Notes: generated by a model not told the origin, from the letters alone. Numbered from the stretch's first letter, positions 44,601 through 54,551 are shown. The stretch: 64,000 nucleotides of DNA from Parapristionchus giblindavisi (GCA_943737045.1 CALSFV010000076.1:401863-465862), one strand, 5' to 3'. Translations and numbers: made by a program.

Positions 44601-47600
44601 TTATCGCATAATCCATGCACTCATGATTATTATTAAATAGTAAATAATCAAAATTTATAAAATATACTACCTTCACGTATTCATCACTATCACGGCTCTC
44701 GCGATCACTTTGTCTAGTGGCGCCGATTCGAGCGAGGGCGGCCTCCTGCAACGACAATGAAAAATTACTGTAGCCCCGCCGATTATCGATTGCTTACTTC
44801 TTCAGGAATGAAACGAACATCGCCTGCCGGTTCGAACGCATCGACACGTGGCTGAAAATACAAATTAAACTTTAAAAAAAGATTTTTAAATATCGAATAA
44901 CATACCTCCACATAGGAGAACTCATCAGTACTATACTCGGACTCTCTGGAATAATAGGACATAATTCAATGGGAATTTTCATAAAGGAAAGCGAAGCCAG
45001 AATTGTCCAGAAAGATACAATACATATTTAGTGCAATTCTATTTCTGCTTATTATTCTTTGTTTAAGATTTCTTCAAAAGGATAGATCAACAAGTGGCGC
45101 GGTTATTTTGTGTGTCACATTTCTGGTATCGTACTTCATTTTACAATAACATAGACTCTTCAACATTCTTAACGATCACATCGAAGTGATAAAAAATCAA
45201 TAACTGTATGTCATTTGAACTGTAGATATATTTTGATCAACAAAGCCATGCTAGATTCATTCACGGAATATCTGCCATATCGGTTAGAAAGCTCGGGAAG
45301 ATTCTGTTGTGTGCTAAATCATATAAAGTGAGTAACGTGAAAGGACGCGTGGAATTATTTCTTATCCCTTGCAACTTCATTGAGATACAAGACGAAACAC
45401 ATAGTGAGGACATCATGCTTTATCCGGACGGACAAACTGAACAAAACATACATACGAACATACGGACGAACTGACAGACGAACAGACTAAATTATATTTA
45501 CATATGTAAGGTACACGTTCACGTTCGGGCAGTGAATACATAGACACTCGGAAATGGCGATTTTTGATCTTTGATCTTTGGTCAATATTCTATCCATCAT
45601 GGATAGAAAGCAATGTTACAGCAGCAACGACAGATCTAGTATGGCAGTTAGCACATGTAGCGTATTTATAATACATGCAACCCGTTGAAATCCCGAAGTC
45701 ACATAAAATATGCCCCGGACCATTTCAGCTTATCGATAACCCTCTTCCCATGCGACATGTCGTCGCGAATGTCGTCGACTCCAGTAGTCATCATCGTCAT
45801 CGTCATCAGTCTGACTGCTCCTGTCGACTGATCGTCGACGCGCCCTACGCTCTGACCCAGGTGGACTAGCGCTACCGTAATCGTACGCGCTGCACTGCCG
45901 CTCGTGCTCGCGCGCCAGTAGTGCGAAGCGGGCGAGAGCGGACCTTGCACGAGTCAGTTCCGCTTGCATTGTTGTAGTCTGCTTGGCCAGTTGCTCGATC
46001 TCGTCCAGAAGAGACTTCTCAAGAGATGAGGAGATCTGCTCGATCTGTAAGAGTTGATCTTTGATCTTTAATCTTTGATGTTTGAACTTTCATCTTTGAT
46101 CCAGACCTTATCGTTGATCTTCTCACTTGCTGATGATTCGGGGTGGCCACGGGTGTCTTCGAAACGACTGTAATTATCGATCGATTACAGACAATGAAAA
46201 AGGGATTGCCTACCGTAGCTCAGGATGAGTCATGCTGTCCTGCGAGTACATTGAGATATGGTCAGCCGGAAGCAGATGGTCGGTGCCGTCGGATCCGGCA
46301 ACGTCTGCAAAGAGTGCGGTGTTAGTGTTGATGAAAATTTGGAAACGTCGCTTAGTTAAATTTTCAACTATTAACCAGAAGAATCATCTCCACCGGCGAT
46401 GATATCATCGAGTTTGGCGACTTTCTCAGCCTCGATCCTTGCCAGTTCGGCCTCCCATCGGTGTAGTTCGGCGGCTTCCCTGAATTTAATGTTAATAATA
46501 ATAATTATTATTATTATTTAGTCCTTCAATGCAACAATAGAACTGAACTTGAATTACTGTTGTAGTTACACCTCCAAAGGGCATCACAATCGACTCATTT
46601 ACAATATACTATACTGTAGCGTTCATTCTCACTACACCGACAGAGAAAAAGTGTAACCCACGGCGCACAAGACCTTTGAAGTGTCATATTTAACACCTTT
46701 TATGACAAAAAATAACACAAAATGTGTTAAACATACCACTTCACAGGTCATGTGTGCTGTGGGTTACGCTTTTTCTATGTGTAATGTTGTAGTGAGATTA
46801 CAGTACCCCCTGTATCTTTCGACGTTCCCCAAAATACTCACTGTGGTGTGGGCATCTTGACTGGCGATCCCTTGGGTGGTGAGAGTTGCCGTTGTCGCTG
46901 CTCGTAGACATCGTGAAGAGAGGGTTCAGAGGGAGCGGTCTGGAAATAGACGACGTTAATTTTCCGGGTTTGTTTGAAACTTTCCGCTCTGGCAATGCTA
47001 TCTCGCTTTCTTTGTCTACGAGAGAGTATTGCTTCCCAATGCGGAGAGTAAAATTAGCTCGTTGTGTACCCTTGAATATTATCTTTCATGCTTACCTGAA
47101 TAATGCCAATAAAAGGCACCGAGATTTAGGTTGAAGAAGGATTGACTATTCTATTTCATAAAATTTATGAATCAAGAAAACAAAAAAAAAGATCCATTTT
47201 CTACAAAACTCTACAAGCGATCTGATTTGACAAATAATAAGCACGATTCAGCTAATGAATATTCACACACCCGTGATTGTGTAATTCCGTCAGGGTTTAT
47301 TTCAATATTAGGTTTATTTTAATTTGTATGGCTAGCTCGAAAAAATAGTCGATATATTCATACAATAAACAACTACTCACGGATTGATCTTGATCTGTCC
47401 CGAGCAGTCCCTCAGTCAGTTTCCTCACATGTTCATCGATAGGCGAAGATGCAGTTACCGGCTCCGACCACTGTCCGGGCTCCGTCCTTCTCGGTTCTGC
47501 GCCCGGTATGATCACACCGAGCGGTTCGCTGACCAACTCGGTCAGGCCCTGCTGTACTTTCTTATATTGATCTTCGAGCGACCTGGGCACGATATCGTCC

Positions 47601-50600
47601 TTGGAGGTGGTAAGGTTGTCGGTGAAACCGCTAGGGCCAGGATGGCCTCCCAGTGACTCCGGCGCCTTCTCGTCCCACGCGCGAGTGAGTCCATCAAAGA
47701 TGAAGGATTCGTTTCTGGTCGAATCATCGACTTCTTCCCTAGGCACCTGAGACTCTGGTTTCTTCGAGTCCCATGCCCCCATGAGCGAGTCGAAGATGAA
47801 CGATTCATTGCGGCCTGAGTCGTCTACAACACCCTCATTCTTAACGTCCTTAACCAATTGAGGCTCTGGTCGAGCTCCTAGCGCCTCTGGCGCCTTTGAG
47901 TCCCAAGCACTAGCGAGCGAATCGAAAATGAACGCTTCGTTTCTGGATGAGTCGTAGACATCGCCAGCGGAAGTGGGCGTGGCCAGAGGTTTGTGAGCAG
48001 TGGTGGGCGAGGCATGAGGGGGAATTGGGGGCGGAACTTGGGTTGAAGATAGGGGCGGAGCCTGGGTTGAGGAAGCGAGGAGATCACGAAGTTCGTAAGA
48101 GGCTTGATCGAGTTCGGTGCGCACCTGAATTTGGGTTAAAGAATCACTTTAGAAAGTAAATTTAAATTTAAACAGCGCGCCATGTTTCCACGACGAAAAT
48201 CTGTCCGCATACGGTATTCAATAATCATCACTAGTCGAACGAAATGTTTTATTCACAAGTGTTAGGAAAGATTTTTGGCAACGCCTATGATTGTGGCGCC
48301 CCTTTTGTAGGCAAACGGCTTGTTCTATACAGCCAGTACTTTCTCAATGTCAGTTGATATCAAATTCTTTTTTGCTTTCCAAATTGTTACTAAACCAAAA
48401 AAGGATAAAAATGTACATCAGCCATAGTCTTCGGTTCGTTCTCAGATTTGTAGTGGAATTGAGGCTCGGGTGGTTCGGCCAACGTCTGGAATGGGATAAC
48501 ATTCGGATGTACACAATAGGAATATAAAGATTTGTCGTACTCAAATATTCAACAATGCTTAAATAAAATTCTGTAAAGCCTACCTTGGAAGCTTGTGCAC
48601 GTTCGAATGGTGATTTGAATTCGTGCTGAAATATTATACGTTTTATTTTTTTTATTTTAACAAATTAACTGACAAACAATATTAAGATTTTTATTATAAG
48701 TGATTACCTAGTTATAGATACATAGGTCAGTTTTTTTCCAATCATTTGCCAACATGTACCAATAAATCATAAATTATTCTACTCCATCGCTTACAAGAAG
48801 TGGCAGTAAAATGCTTACTTTTTGTACAGCATTGAAGCTTTGCTGCACGAAGTCACCATCTCCAGGTCTGGCTCCGGTGAAGAGACTTGTGAAGATCTGA
48901 ATGATGTCCACTTCAATGACATATCTGACATATGACATATAATATGACGTGTCATATTCCTTTTACAATGTGATTTAGCGATTGGCAAAACTTCTAGAGG
49001 AAATATCATATGATTTCATAAATAATTATTTAACCAATTAACCAATTGTGTGTATCCCACCTTAACATAATCGTTAGATGCGGAAGGTACAGCTTCTTCT
49101 CCTTGTACTCTTTGGACCTAAAAAGGAAAAAAAATTATATATACGAATCTCTGTATTGTTATTCGATCAATATCTTGCCAAATATCTTGCGGTGTGCAAC
49201 TACTGGCTAATTTGTTTCACCGCTTACATATGTAATCTCATAATCCGATGGTTTTTTAAAATTATGTCTTAATATATGCGATTTCCAAACTCTAAAAAGT
49301 ATTATGCATAACAGTTCTCTCCAGAATCAAACTCGAAAACATTTATTATATCGATTCAATTGCGTACCTTGACTCCCTCTTCCTCTTCACTCTTCACTCC
49401 TCCTCTGTTCTTATGATTATCGATTAGCCAGAAGAAGAAGACAGTGAATGCAATGGCTCCCAGTGAAAGTGCGAGACGAGTGAAGGGAGAGAAAACCTGA
49501 AATGGTATTTAATAATTAAATTAATTCAAATTTTCGATAGCAGCCACGCAGAATCTCCGGGACTCCTTTTGCCCCTGTGGCCGCATGTATGAAAAACGGG
49601 AAAACCGTTTTCGGGAAAATGTGACGTCATTAGCGTAGGCGGAGGATTTTCGGAAAACGCTTTCGCCTACGCTAATGACTTCACATTTTCCCGGAAAACA
49701 GAGTTCATGCATACGGCCATTGATATTGAATATTGACAGCATATTATTTAGAGGGGATCGGGGGATCTCTCCCCCGCCTACCCAATCAACCAACATAATT
49801 AACCCAAATTGTATGATCATGATTTGTGTGTTCGATCCTAATTTTGTATACCCATTAGCAAGTACTTTCTTATCGTTCCATTCATAATCGATGTTTGTGT
49901 CCTGAATTTTACTTCCGCAATTTCTCGTATAGATCAATAGCATCATCAAATTCGTAAATCAGAAACATATGTAACTAAAATTCTTTGGTTTCTTTTTTTC
50001 CGATTCTCATCCTTCGCTATGTTATACAAATCAGGAAATGAAATAAAATGATTGAAGGATGTCCATCGCTAAAATGGCGATATCATTGTGGGTTAACAAA
50101 ACAGGTGTAGTTTTATTCTCTTATCTGTGTTCTGCGTCGTCTGACCTATCATCATGCTCTTGATCTACAAGATTTCGACCTCTCTCAATTGTCTATGTCG
50201 CTTCTCCACAACCAAACTCCAATCGATCAGCGGCTTCAACGACGACACAAACAGATAGAGCGTAGGATGATAGAGAGAGGGAGAGGGAGACAGAAGGAGA
50301 GGAGAGAGAGGGAGAGAAGGTGGGAGAGGGAGAGGGAGAGAGGGAGAGCGAAAGAGAGAGGGAGGGGGAGAGGAAGAGTGAGGGAGTTGATCAGTGAAAA
50401 TCCTTTCGCCTGGGAACACCTGACTCGAAAGTAGTGCGAGAGAGCACAGGCTGTTGAAGAGATCTGAGAAAGAGAGAGAAGGAGGGATAGAAGTAGTAGA
50501 AGTGATGTAGATGTTGAGGATAGTCGGAGGGAGGAAGAGGGAGGAGAAGGAGAGGGAGAGGTAGAGGGAGAGAAGTAGAAAGAGGGAGAGGTAGAGGGAG

Positions 50601-51491
50601 AGAGATCTGGAAATCTGAGATCAGGCAAGGTGAGTGTGGAAGAAGTTGTAAAAGAGAAGAAGAAAGCGAAGAAAAGAAAAAGCAAAGGAATGGACAAAAT
50701 ATTGCGGAAGTTCCTCTCACTTCATTTATCACATTGAAAAATATGAGAATTATCGAATTTCAGTGAATTCACTTTGAATTTCACATGTAATTTCGATCGA
50801 TAATCGGATGAAATCGTCGAAATTGAATAGGTCATTCACTAGAAATATCAAACTGGCTCCGGAGATCGATTTTGGGATAAGGTTAAAGTCCAGTCCAAGC
50901 TAATTTTACTCTCCGCTCTGGCCACACTCTCTTGTAGACAAAGAAAGCGAGAAATCTTTGCCAGAGCGGAGTATTTCGCATTAGTTCGGGGTGTGCCTTT
51001 AAAAGATCGGCAGCAAATAATATCAATCAATCGATATCATGAGAATAATGGAGTGTGGGAGGACAAGATTGATGGCTTTAAGAGAAAAAGTGAGACAAGA
51101 TGAAGAATCACTGAATGGGATGGAGCAGAAAACACAAAACATCAAACGGACTTCAATTTAGCAATTTCAAGGTACATGAGATCGTTACGTAACATGGAAA
51201 TATCCCTAATATTTTCACAATTTAATTAAAATATTAATGACTGCTTCTTGAATGCCTCTACGCTCCGTGGAATTGTTCATGGTGCGTTGCCGCCATAACC
51301 ACTTCATCATCCCCTTATGTTCGAAATCTCTCGTGCATAAACCACTGACTGTATCACACCGCATAAACAAATAAAAATAAATATTGTATAAATATTAATT
51401 ATAAATAAATATTGCGTACCAGGAAGTGTTCCGAGGGTGGGCATTCCTCCCACTCATCCGGATCGTATCCAAGCTCATCCGAGTACACCAT
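32512..51491 (-). CDS. Membrane-anchored atypical copine (CPNA-1/CPNA-2-like), 46 exons, 1,615 aa
   Basis: Exons in transcript order: 51420-51491, 49368-49496, 49061-49117, 48819-48896, 48584-48625, 48417-48485, 47381-48124, 46842-46939, 46376-46479, 46214-46304, 46107-46167, 45741-46044, 44906-44943, 44798-44851, 44671-44745, 43668-43730, 43413-43619, 42592-42663, 42164-42244, 41900-41969, 41433-41603, 41131-41216, 40993-41041, 40559-40854, 39670-39771, 39381-39470, 39254-39316, 39065-39157, 38463-38525, 38357-38413, 38060-38125, 37918-38004, 37557-37635, 37445-37471, 37166-37236, 37003-37107, 36678-36761, 36422-36476, 36199-36299, 34348-34417, 34147-34225, 33527-33626, 33390-33461, 33236-33301, 32960-33064, 32512-32613. 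All phases agree: 4,848 nt with no internal stop. One TM helix lies at residues 32-49, then a long Pro/Glu-rich linker with a coiled-coil stretch from exon 12, then a C-terminal vWA/copine domain (~1339-1600). There are no C2 domains. C. elegans CPNA-1 has this TM-plus-copine layout and acts at muscle integrin adhesions; that role here is inference. Small edge exons could vary by isoform. Confidence 0.9.
33958..34079. repeat. MITE family 1 copy in copine intron 41
   Basis: TTAAAGGCACACCCCAAGC at the left and GCTTGGGGTATCGCTTTAA at the right, with TTTTACTCTCCGCATTGG inside. A close to ideal palindrome of the family. Confidence 0.9.
34485..35926. mobile_element. 1,442-bp foldback transposon with almost perfect arms, in copine intron 40
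   Basis: It begins CAGTAGCGACGAAAAGTATT and ends in the complement, flanked by TA (34483-34484 and 35927-35928), which points to the Tc1/mariner superfamily. Arms of about 625 bp (to ~35110 and from ~35300) leave a ~190-bp loop. The arms are collinear: a chance 63-codon ORF on plus at 34533-34724 has a mirror on minus at 35687-35878 with identical translation, and both sit at equal distances from the ends. No transposase was found, so it is non-autonomous. Confidence 0.92.
36001..36118. repeat. MITE family 1 copy in copine intron 39 (intron 36 side by position 36.0 kb)
   Basis: It lies between exons 39 and 40, in the same intron as the 1,442-bp foldback. AAGGGACACTCCAAGC at the left and AGCTTGGATGCCTTTAA at the right bound a slightly diverged palindrome. 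Confidence 0.85.
37100..38060. repeat. Cluster of short introns carrying GATCAAA heptamers
   Basis: Plus-strand GATCAAAGATCAAA runs occur in the introns at 37108-37165, 37237-37444, 37472-37556 and 38005-38059. Two of them end at the splice donor with the same phrase AGATCAAACTACAAAC (donor GTTTGTAGTTTGATCT on the sense strand). Similar runs are in the introns at 34226-34347, 39317-39380, 43620-43667, 45561-45585 (inside a long intron) and 46045-46106; the last two are in the opposite orientation. Confidence 0.85.
38150..38336. repeat. MITE family 1 copy expanded by a GA microsatellite, in copine intron 30
   Basis: TTTAAAGGCGCATCAGTGCTAA opens the copy and the GACAAAGAAAGCGAGAGAG arm follows. 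The GAGAGAG part has expanded into about 90 bp of GA/CGAGAGAG repeats (38215-38310) before GTGCGGCTAGAGCGGA. The MITE's own loop has acted as a microsatellite seed. Confidence 0.8.
38611..38682. repeat. (TA)n microsatellite, about 70 bp, in copine intron 28
   Basis: An uninterrupted TATATA run lies between GTATATAT and AACACATC in the intron between exons 28 and 29. It would form a cruciform easily and is likely length-variable. Confidence 0.95.
38737..38818 (+). mobile_element. Retroelement 3' tail with (ATT)n
   Basis: GACCCACCGCACCAATGTGC, GTGATAA and an ATT run match the minus-strand tail near 20060-20130. It is a short 3' fragment of the same non-LTR family, inside copine intron 28. Confidence 0.55.
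38896..39022. repeat. MITE family 2 copy in copine intron 28
   Basis: CTTTAAAGGGAGCGTTACCT at the left and GAGAGAGTACTCCCTTTAA at the right; inside are TAAGGGTCTCTTCATTGTGC and its near complement. It ends 43 bp before exon 28. Confidence 0.85.
39865..40530. repeat. Minisatellite of 41-bp unit, about 16 copies, in copine intron 24
   Basis: The unit reads AACATGTAACGTGTTCAT followed by AACATGCAAACAAGTTATTTCAT. Exact period is visible at 40263 and 40304. The unit itself is an old dimer of an AACATG(T/C)AA half. Copies on the left vary (TTCTTCC for TTATTTC) while 40236-40370 is homogeneous, suggesting recent unequal exchange there. Confidence 0.93.
42050..42160. repeat. MITE family 1 copy, degenerate, in copine intron 19
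   Basis: TTCTTAAGCTAATTTGCAAC and CTCTCCGAATGGGCAATACT, then GAGAGAGTATTGCCAGATTG and GGAGAGTTTCAATTTTGC. The outer CACACCCC part is lost; the right end lies just next to the donor of exon 19. Confidence 0.7.
42450..42540. repeat. MITE family 1 copy, shortened, in copine intron 18
   Basis: TATAGGCGCACAGCTTATTT to CTAAATTAGCTCGGGGGAC with an inner TTCTCTCGCTGACAAATAG. Both inner arms are shortened. Confidence 0.6.
42915..43101. repeat. Relative of the 322-bp TTCACGGCGGTTCA element
   Basis: GTGGGTTCGAATCCC, then TAGTGCGGGAGGCTTCAAGC and TGAACCGCCGTG match the complement of 13529-13665. The left end is diverged. GGTTCGAATCC resembles a Pol III B box, but no tRNA fold closes around it. Confidence 0.65.
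43195..43290. repeat. Diverged relative of the 46628-46797 MITE
   Basis: CACACGGAGAAAAAAATGTA and ACAGGTCTTGTGCTCTGTGT resemble the two ends of the palindromic element at 46628-46797. The match is partial. Confidence 0.4.
44109..44597. mobile_element. 489-bp foldback element in copine intron 15
   Basis: ATCGTACATCGAAAAATCCT at the left is mirrored by a complement ending ATTTTTCGATGTACGAT at 44597. Arms of about 170 bp share AGCACTCTGAGCCACTCTGG and GTTAGTCCGCGAGAATCATG. A solo end of the same family is at 55858-55886. Confidence 0.88.
46628..46797. repeat. 170-bp MITE with TCTCACTACA ends, in copine intron 8
   Basis: TCTCACTACACCGACAGAGA and GAAAAAGTGTAACCCAC at the left are mirrored by GTGGGTTACGCTTTTTC and TGTTGTAGTGAGA at the right. 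It folds almost completely into a hairpin. Confidence 0.85.
46968..47080. repeat. MITE family 1 copy in copine intron 7
   Basis: TTTGAAACTTTCCGCTCTGG and CTATCTCGCTTTCTTTGTCT at the left, GCGGAGAGTAAAATTAGCTC at the right, in the intron between exons 7 and 8. Confidence 0.8.
47381..48124 (-). other. Copine exon 7: triple repeat RNE-FIFD-L-AWD-K-PE
   Basis: This 248-codon exon, the largest of the gene, encodes a Pro/Ser/Thr-rich start and then three units of the pattern S-x-RNE-[AS]-FIFD-x-L-x-x-AWD-x-K-x-PE at about residues 207-231, 250-274 and 282-305. Linkers between units are Pro/Glu/Asp-rich and unlike each other, while the units agree at about 14 fixed positions. I know of no named domain with this pattern. 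It looks like a short linear binding motif in three copies, for example docking sites for one partner. Confidence 0.85.
49578..49724. repeat. MITE family 3 copy (palindrome with TGACGTCA), in copine intron 1
   Basis: GGCCGCATGTATGAAAAACGG at the left pairs with CAGAGTTCATGCATACGGCC at the right. The arms hold AAAATGTGACGTCATTAGCG and its near complement, with GCCTACGCTAATGAC. Partial copies are at 3535-3595 and 54712-54798. TGACGTCA is a consensus CREB/ATF site. Confidence 0.85.
50260..50640. repeat. GA-rich low-complexity tract in copine intron 1
   Basis: Purine-rich GAGAGGGAGAGGGAGA sequence, imperfect, interrupted around 50395-50460 by a more complex stretch. No coding sense; the Arg/Glu- and Ser/Leu-rich ORFs here are artefacts. 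Confidence 0.85.
50885..51003. repeat. MITE family 1 copy in copine intron 1
   Basis: AAGTCCAGTCCAAGCTAATT at the left and TTCGGGGTGTGCCTTTAA at the right, with ACTCTCCGCTCTGGCCACAC inside. Confidence 0.85.
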
Positions 51492-51945
51492 GACTGAAAT
51501 ATATCCGTTTTCTTGAACTTCAAAATTGCAAGATGTTTATTATTTCATCCGTATCTCATGTATGCCCATGGAATTTCAGCGTCAAAAGTTGTGAAAAGAA
51601 CCGAAAAAAGAGAGAGTGTGAAAAAGTACGAGTATTTTAATTAATTTTCTTTTCTTTTCTTGACTTTTCGCGAATTTTAACACCCCACACTACCTTGTCT
51701 ATCTCTCCTTTGACCTTATTCTTCTCAAAATCAATATCTCCTTATATCTATTCCTCTTTCTGTTCGTTTGTCCGTCTGTCCGTTGGACAGATGGAAATTG
51801 GTCGAGATCTATCCCCTTTCTCTTATCCTATCCGCGTCACTCTATCCGCATAGACACGCGGACGACGATGCGGATACGCGGATAGACGCGGATGGAAGAG
51901 GTGGAGAGAGCGTCGCGTGGGCTGCTTACCTGTTGCGTCAGAACA
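51492..51945 (-). promoter_or_regulatory. Possible 5' UTR exon and first-intron acceptor of the copine gene
   Basis: Two bases before the start codon stands the acceptor ATATATTTCAG, which could take a spliced leader or a 5' UTR exon. A good donor on the same strand, GCAACAG followed by GTAAGCAG, lies near 51925-51935 and could end such an exon. Both sites are seen directly; their use is a guess. Confidence 0.35.
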
Positions 51946-52192
51946 ATATCAATTTAAAAAAAAAACAAAATTCAGGAAATAAATAAATGGACTCGGGGAT
52001 AAAGGGAAGAAAACCAAAATCAATTATTATAAGGCTACATATAAGGCTACGGTACAAAATAGATAACATCAAATAAACGGGAAGGAATGAATAGTTGATC
52101 AAACTAGCTATACACAAGGATATTAAAACTAAAATATTCCCCCAGAATTACAACAAAATATGAGTAGAAAAAGTGAGGTTGAATATGTCCAG

Positions 52193-52290
52193 TAAAGGCA
52201 CATCCCGAGATAATTTTGCTCCACTCTCTCGCGGACAAAGAAAACGAAAGAGTTTAGCCAGAGCGAAGAGTTTTAAATAAGATTAGGACG
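52193..52290. repeat. MITE family 1 copy, shortened
   Basis: TAAAGGCACATCCCGAGATAA then CTCTCGCGGACAAAGAAAAC and AGCGAAGAGTTTTAAATAAG. One inner arm segment is deleted. Confidence 0.75.
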
Positions 52291-53725
52291 TCCATTAATT
52301 AATTTCATCACACAAAGTACTAATCAAATACAAGTAAGGCAAGGATGTTTCACATCCTGTGGCCAGTATTCTATTCTCGTAAATTTTATGAAATTTTTCT
52401 CGGCAGAGACAAACATCCCTTAGAGTTATAGGATATTTTCCGATTGTAATTGATAATTTGGTGGGTTTCTGGATACAAATCAATGAGAGGGGGAGATAGA
52501 GGGGATAGGGAGAATGAGAGGGAAAGTCAAAAGAGGGAGAGGGAGAGATTCAAGAGTAAGAGGGAGAGAGAGATTTTTGATGATATCAAAGGGAAAAGTT
52601 GAAAATGAACACTTCATTTCGTGTTGAACGTCTTACAAATCAAATAGAAACGATTGTGAGCAGTGGAACAAGAGCAAATCAATAGGATCAGTTACAATTG
52701 AGAGAGGCAGCATCTTCTACCTCTAGAATCTCTCCCTCTCCCTCTTGGATCTCTCCCTCTCCCTCTTGGATTTCTACCTCTCCATCTAACTCTTCCCCTC
52801 CCTCTTGGATCTCTGCATCTCTCCCTCGAAAATATGACGACACGCACGGCTTTACAGCGGTTTCGTTCACTTTCTTTCTCACGCTGCGAAGAAGAAGTAT
52901 GTAGAAGAATTAAAGGGAATTCCATAGATCTTCACTATTAGTAAAATAGCTTGATTTTGTACAATTGTATATTGGTGATTTCCAGGGATGAATAAAAAAT
53001 ATGTTAGATGCAAAAAAATAAGGCCGGAGCCGTGTTCTAAAAGCCGGATTCGATCGCTCCTGTAGAATTATCGACAAGAAAGCAGAGTCAGACGAGGAGA
53101 ATCAAAAGACAAACATGCATGGATTTGTGTTATATCAAACAACAGTTGTCCTCGCTCTCTCACTTATCCATGCTCTCTCACGGCCCTTTTTCGTCTGCTC
53201 TCTCTCTTATCCCTACCCTCTCTCGTCTTTTTCATTCATTATCGACTCTGGACCGCTGGGTCTTGATCTCTCACTCTGGGCTCTCCCTGTTTTCTATAGT
53301 CTCCAGGTAGTCGGTGACTGTCTGCACTCTCTCGTATCCCCACGTTCTCTCGTCTCACTTATCACTCTGCACTCTCTCCGATTGCCATGCTCTCTCGTCA
53401 GGATCTAACTGTCTGCGATCTCTCTGTTTTCAGTGTTCTCTCATCATGATTAGTCTCTCCGGTGTACTCTCATGAGTGGATGATAGCATGTTATGCCTGG
53501 GGGAGGGAGTGACGTCATTCTTTAGCTCTGGGCATTTCGATCAATAAATCAATGAAGTATAATGGATCTGTCTGAATGAAGAATAGCCTTGATCATACTG
53601 GAGATGAAATTATTTGTTGAGATATAATCATGTTCTACTGCACTATGTATACTACGGAATGCTAAAAGTTCGTTGTTGCACCAGGACAAGGGTGAATTGT
53701 CGAGTTGAAAGATAAATATATAAAA
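52291..53725. other. Intergenic with CT-rich degenerate repeats
   Basis: GA-rich at 52485-52575, CCCTCTTGGATCTCTCCCTCT repeats at 52720-52815, and loosely spaced CTCTC(A/G)-type repeats at 53150-53480. ORFs crossing these are repeat artefacts. No gene recognised. Confidence 0.55.
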
Positions 53726-53729
53726 ATTG

Positions 53730-54052
53730 CAAACGGGAACCGAAACCGCGCGGCGCGGTTACAAGCGATTGATTAAAAAAAATGCAAATCCAAACGTTTC
53801 TCCCATTTTATCTCCAATCGATCAGTCAATTTATGGAACTCGTTGCCTAATAATTGTATTATTTGCCCTAATTCCAAATCTTTTAGTAGAACTGTTAAAT
53901 CTTCGTTGAATCTGTCCAATTTGTAATCTATCACTCTATTGTCTTATGTTGCCACAGTTGCGACATAGTATTTTATGTGCACTATAGATGTCACCCTATT
54001 TGTATTTGTTTTCCGCCACTGTCACCACATAAATAAATAAATATTATTAACT
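53730..54052 (+). mobile_element. LINE 3' end: RT C-terminus, UTR and AATAAATA tail
   Basis: One frame reads RSVNLWNSLPNN then SFSRTVKSSL, the terminal block of CR1/Jockey-type reverse transcriptases. A stop, a short UTR and an AATAAATAAATA tail near 54030-54050 follow. Upstream frames are broken, so it is a relic. Confidence 0.65.
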
Positions 54053-54102
54053 ACTGAGCAATGTCTATGATAGAATAGAATGGTACATCGTCCTTCCCAC
54101 GT

Positions 54103-54551
54103 AATGTGGTGTTAATTTCTTGTAAATGGAATTGGAAATTGGAAAAAGGGTGTTAATTTTGTCCACTTGTAAATAGCATCGTTAAAAGCAAATATCTCGG
54201 TTCTCTGACTAGTTAGAGACTACAAACTTGGTTTTTGGGTTTGAAACCACGAAAAGGCCTATAAACGAAGTTTCAAATCTCTATCTCTACAAAGAGCGGA
54301 GATATTTGCTTTTTACAAGAATGTTCGAGTTTTTCCTGAAAAATCGTGTAAAAAGCAAATATCTCTTCTCTTTGTAGAGAAACTTCGTTTATAAGCTTTT
54401 TTCGTGGTTTCTAACCCAAAAACCAAGTTTCAAGTCTCTAACTAGTCAGAGAACCGAGATATTTGCTTTTTACAATTCTATATACGAGTGGACAAAAATA
54501 ACACCCATTTTACAATTTCCAATTCCATTTACAAGAAATTAACACCACATT
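54103..54551. mobile_element. 449-bp foldback element
   Basis: AATGTGGTGTTAATTTCTTG at the left mirrors CAAGAAATTAACACCACATT at the right, with TGTAAATGGAATTGGAAATT and AAAGCAAATATCTCGGTTCT also paired. Arms of about 200 bp surround GTTTATA/TATAAAC near the centre. Non-coding. Confidence 0.88.

Noticed and set aside
47297..48124. 275-codon ORF read as a single-exon gene
   Set aside because: It is exon 7 of the copine gene. The upstream edge is an acceptor (CAG before GTGCGC) and the frame runs past a GTGAGT donor at 47380 into intron.
49521..49949. 142-codon minus-strand ORF
   Set aside because: It crosses the family 3 MITE and intron 1 of the copine gene, with no conserved sequence.
50165..50732. 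Ser/Leu/Pro- and Arg/Glu-rich ORFs
   Set aside because: They come from the GA/CT-rich tract; the composition explains the open frames.
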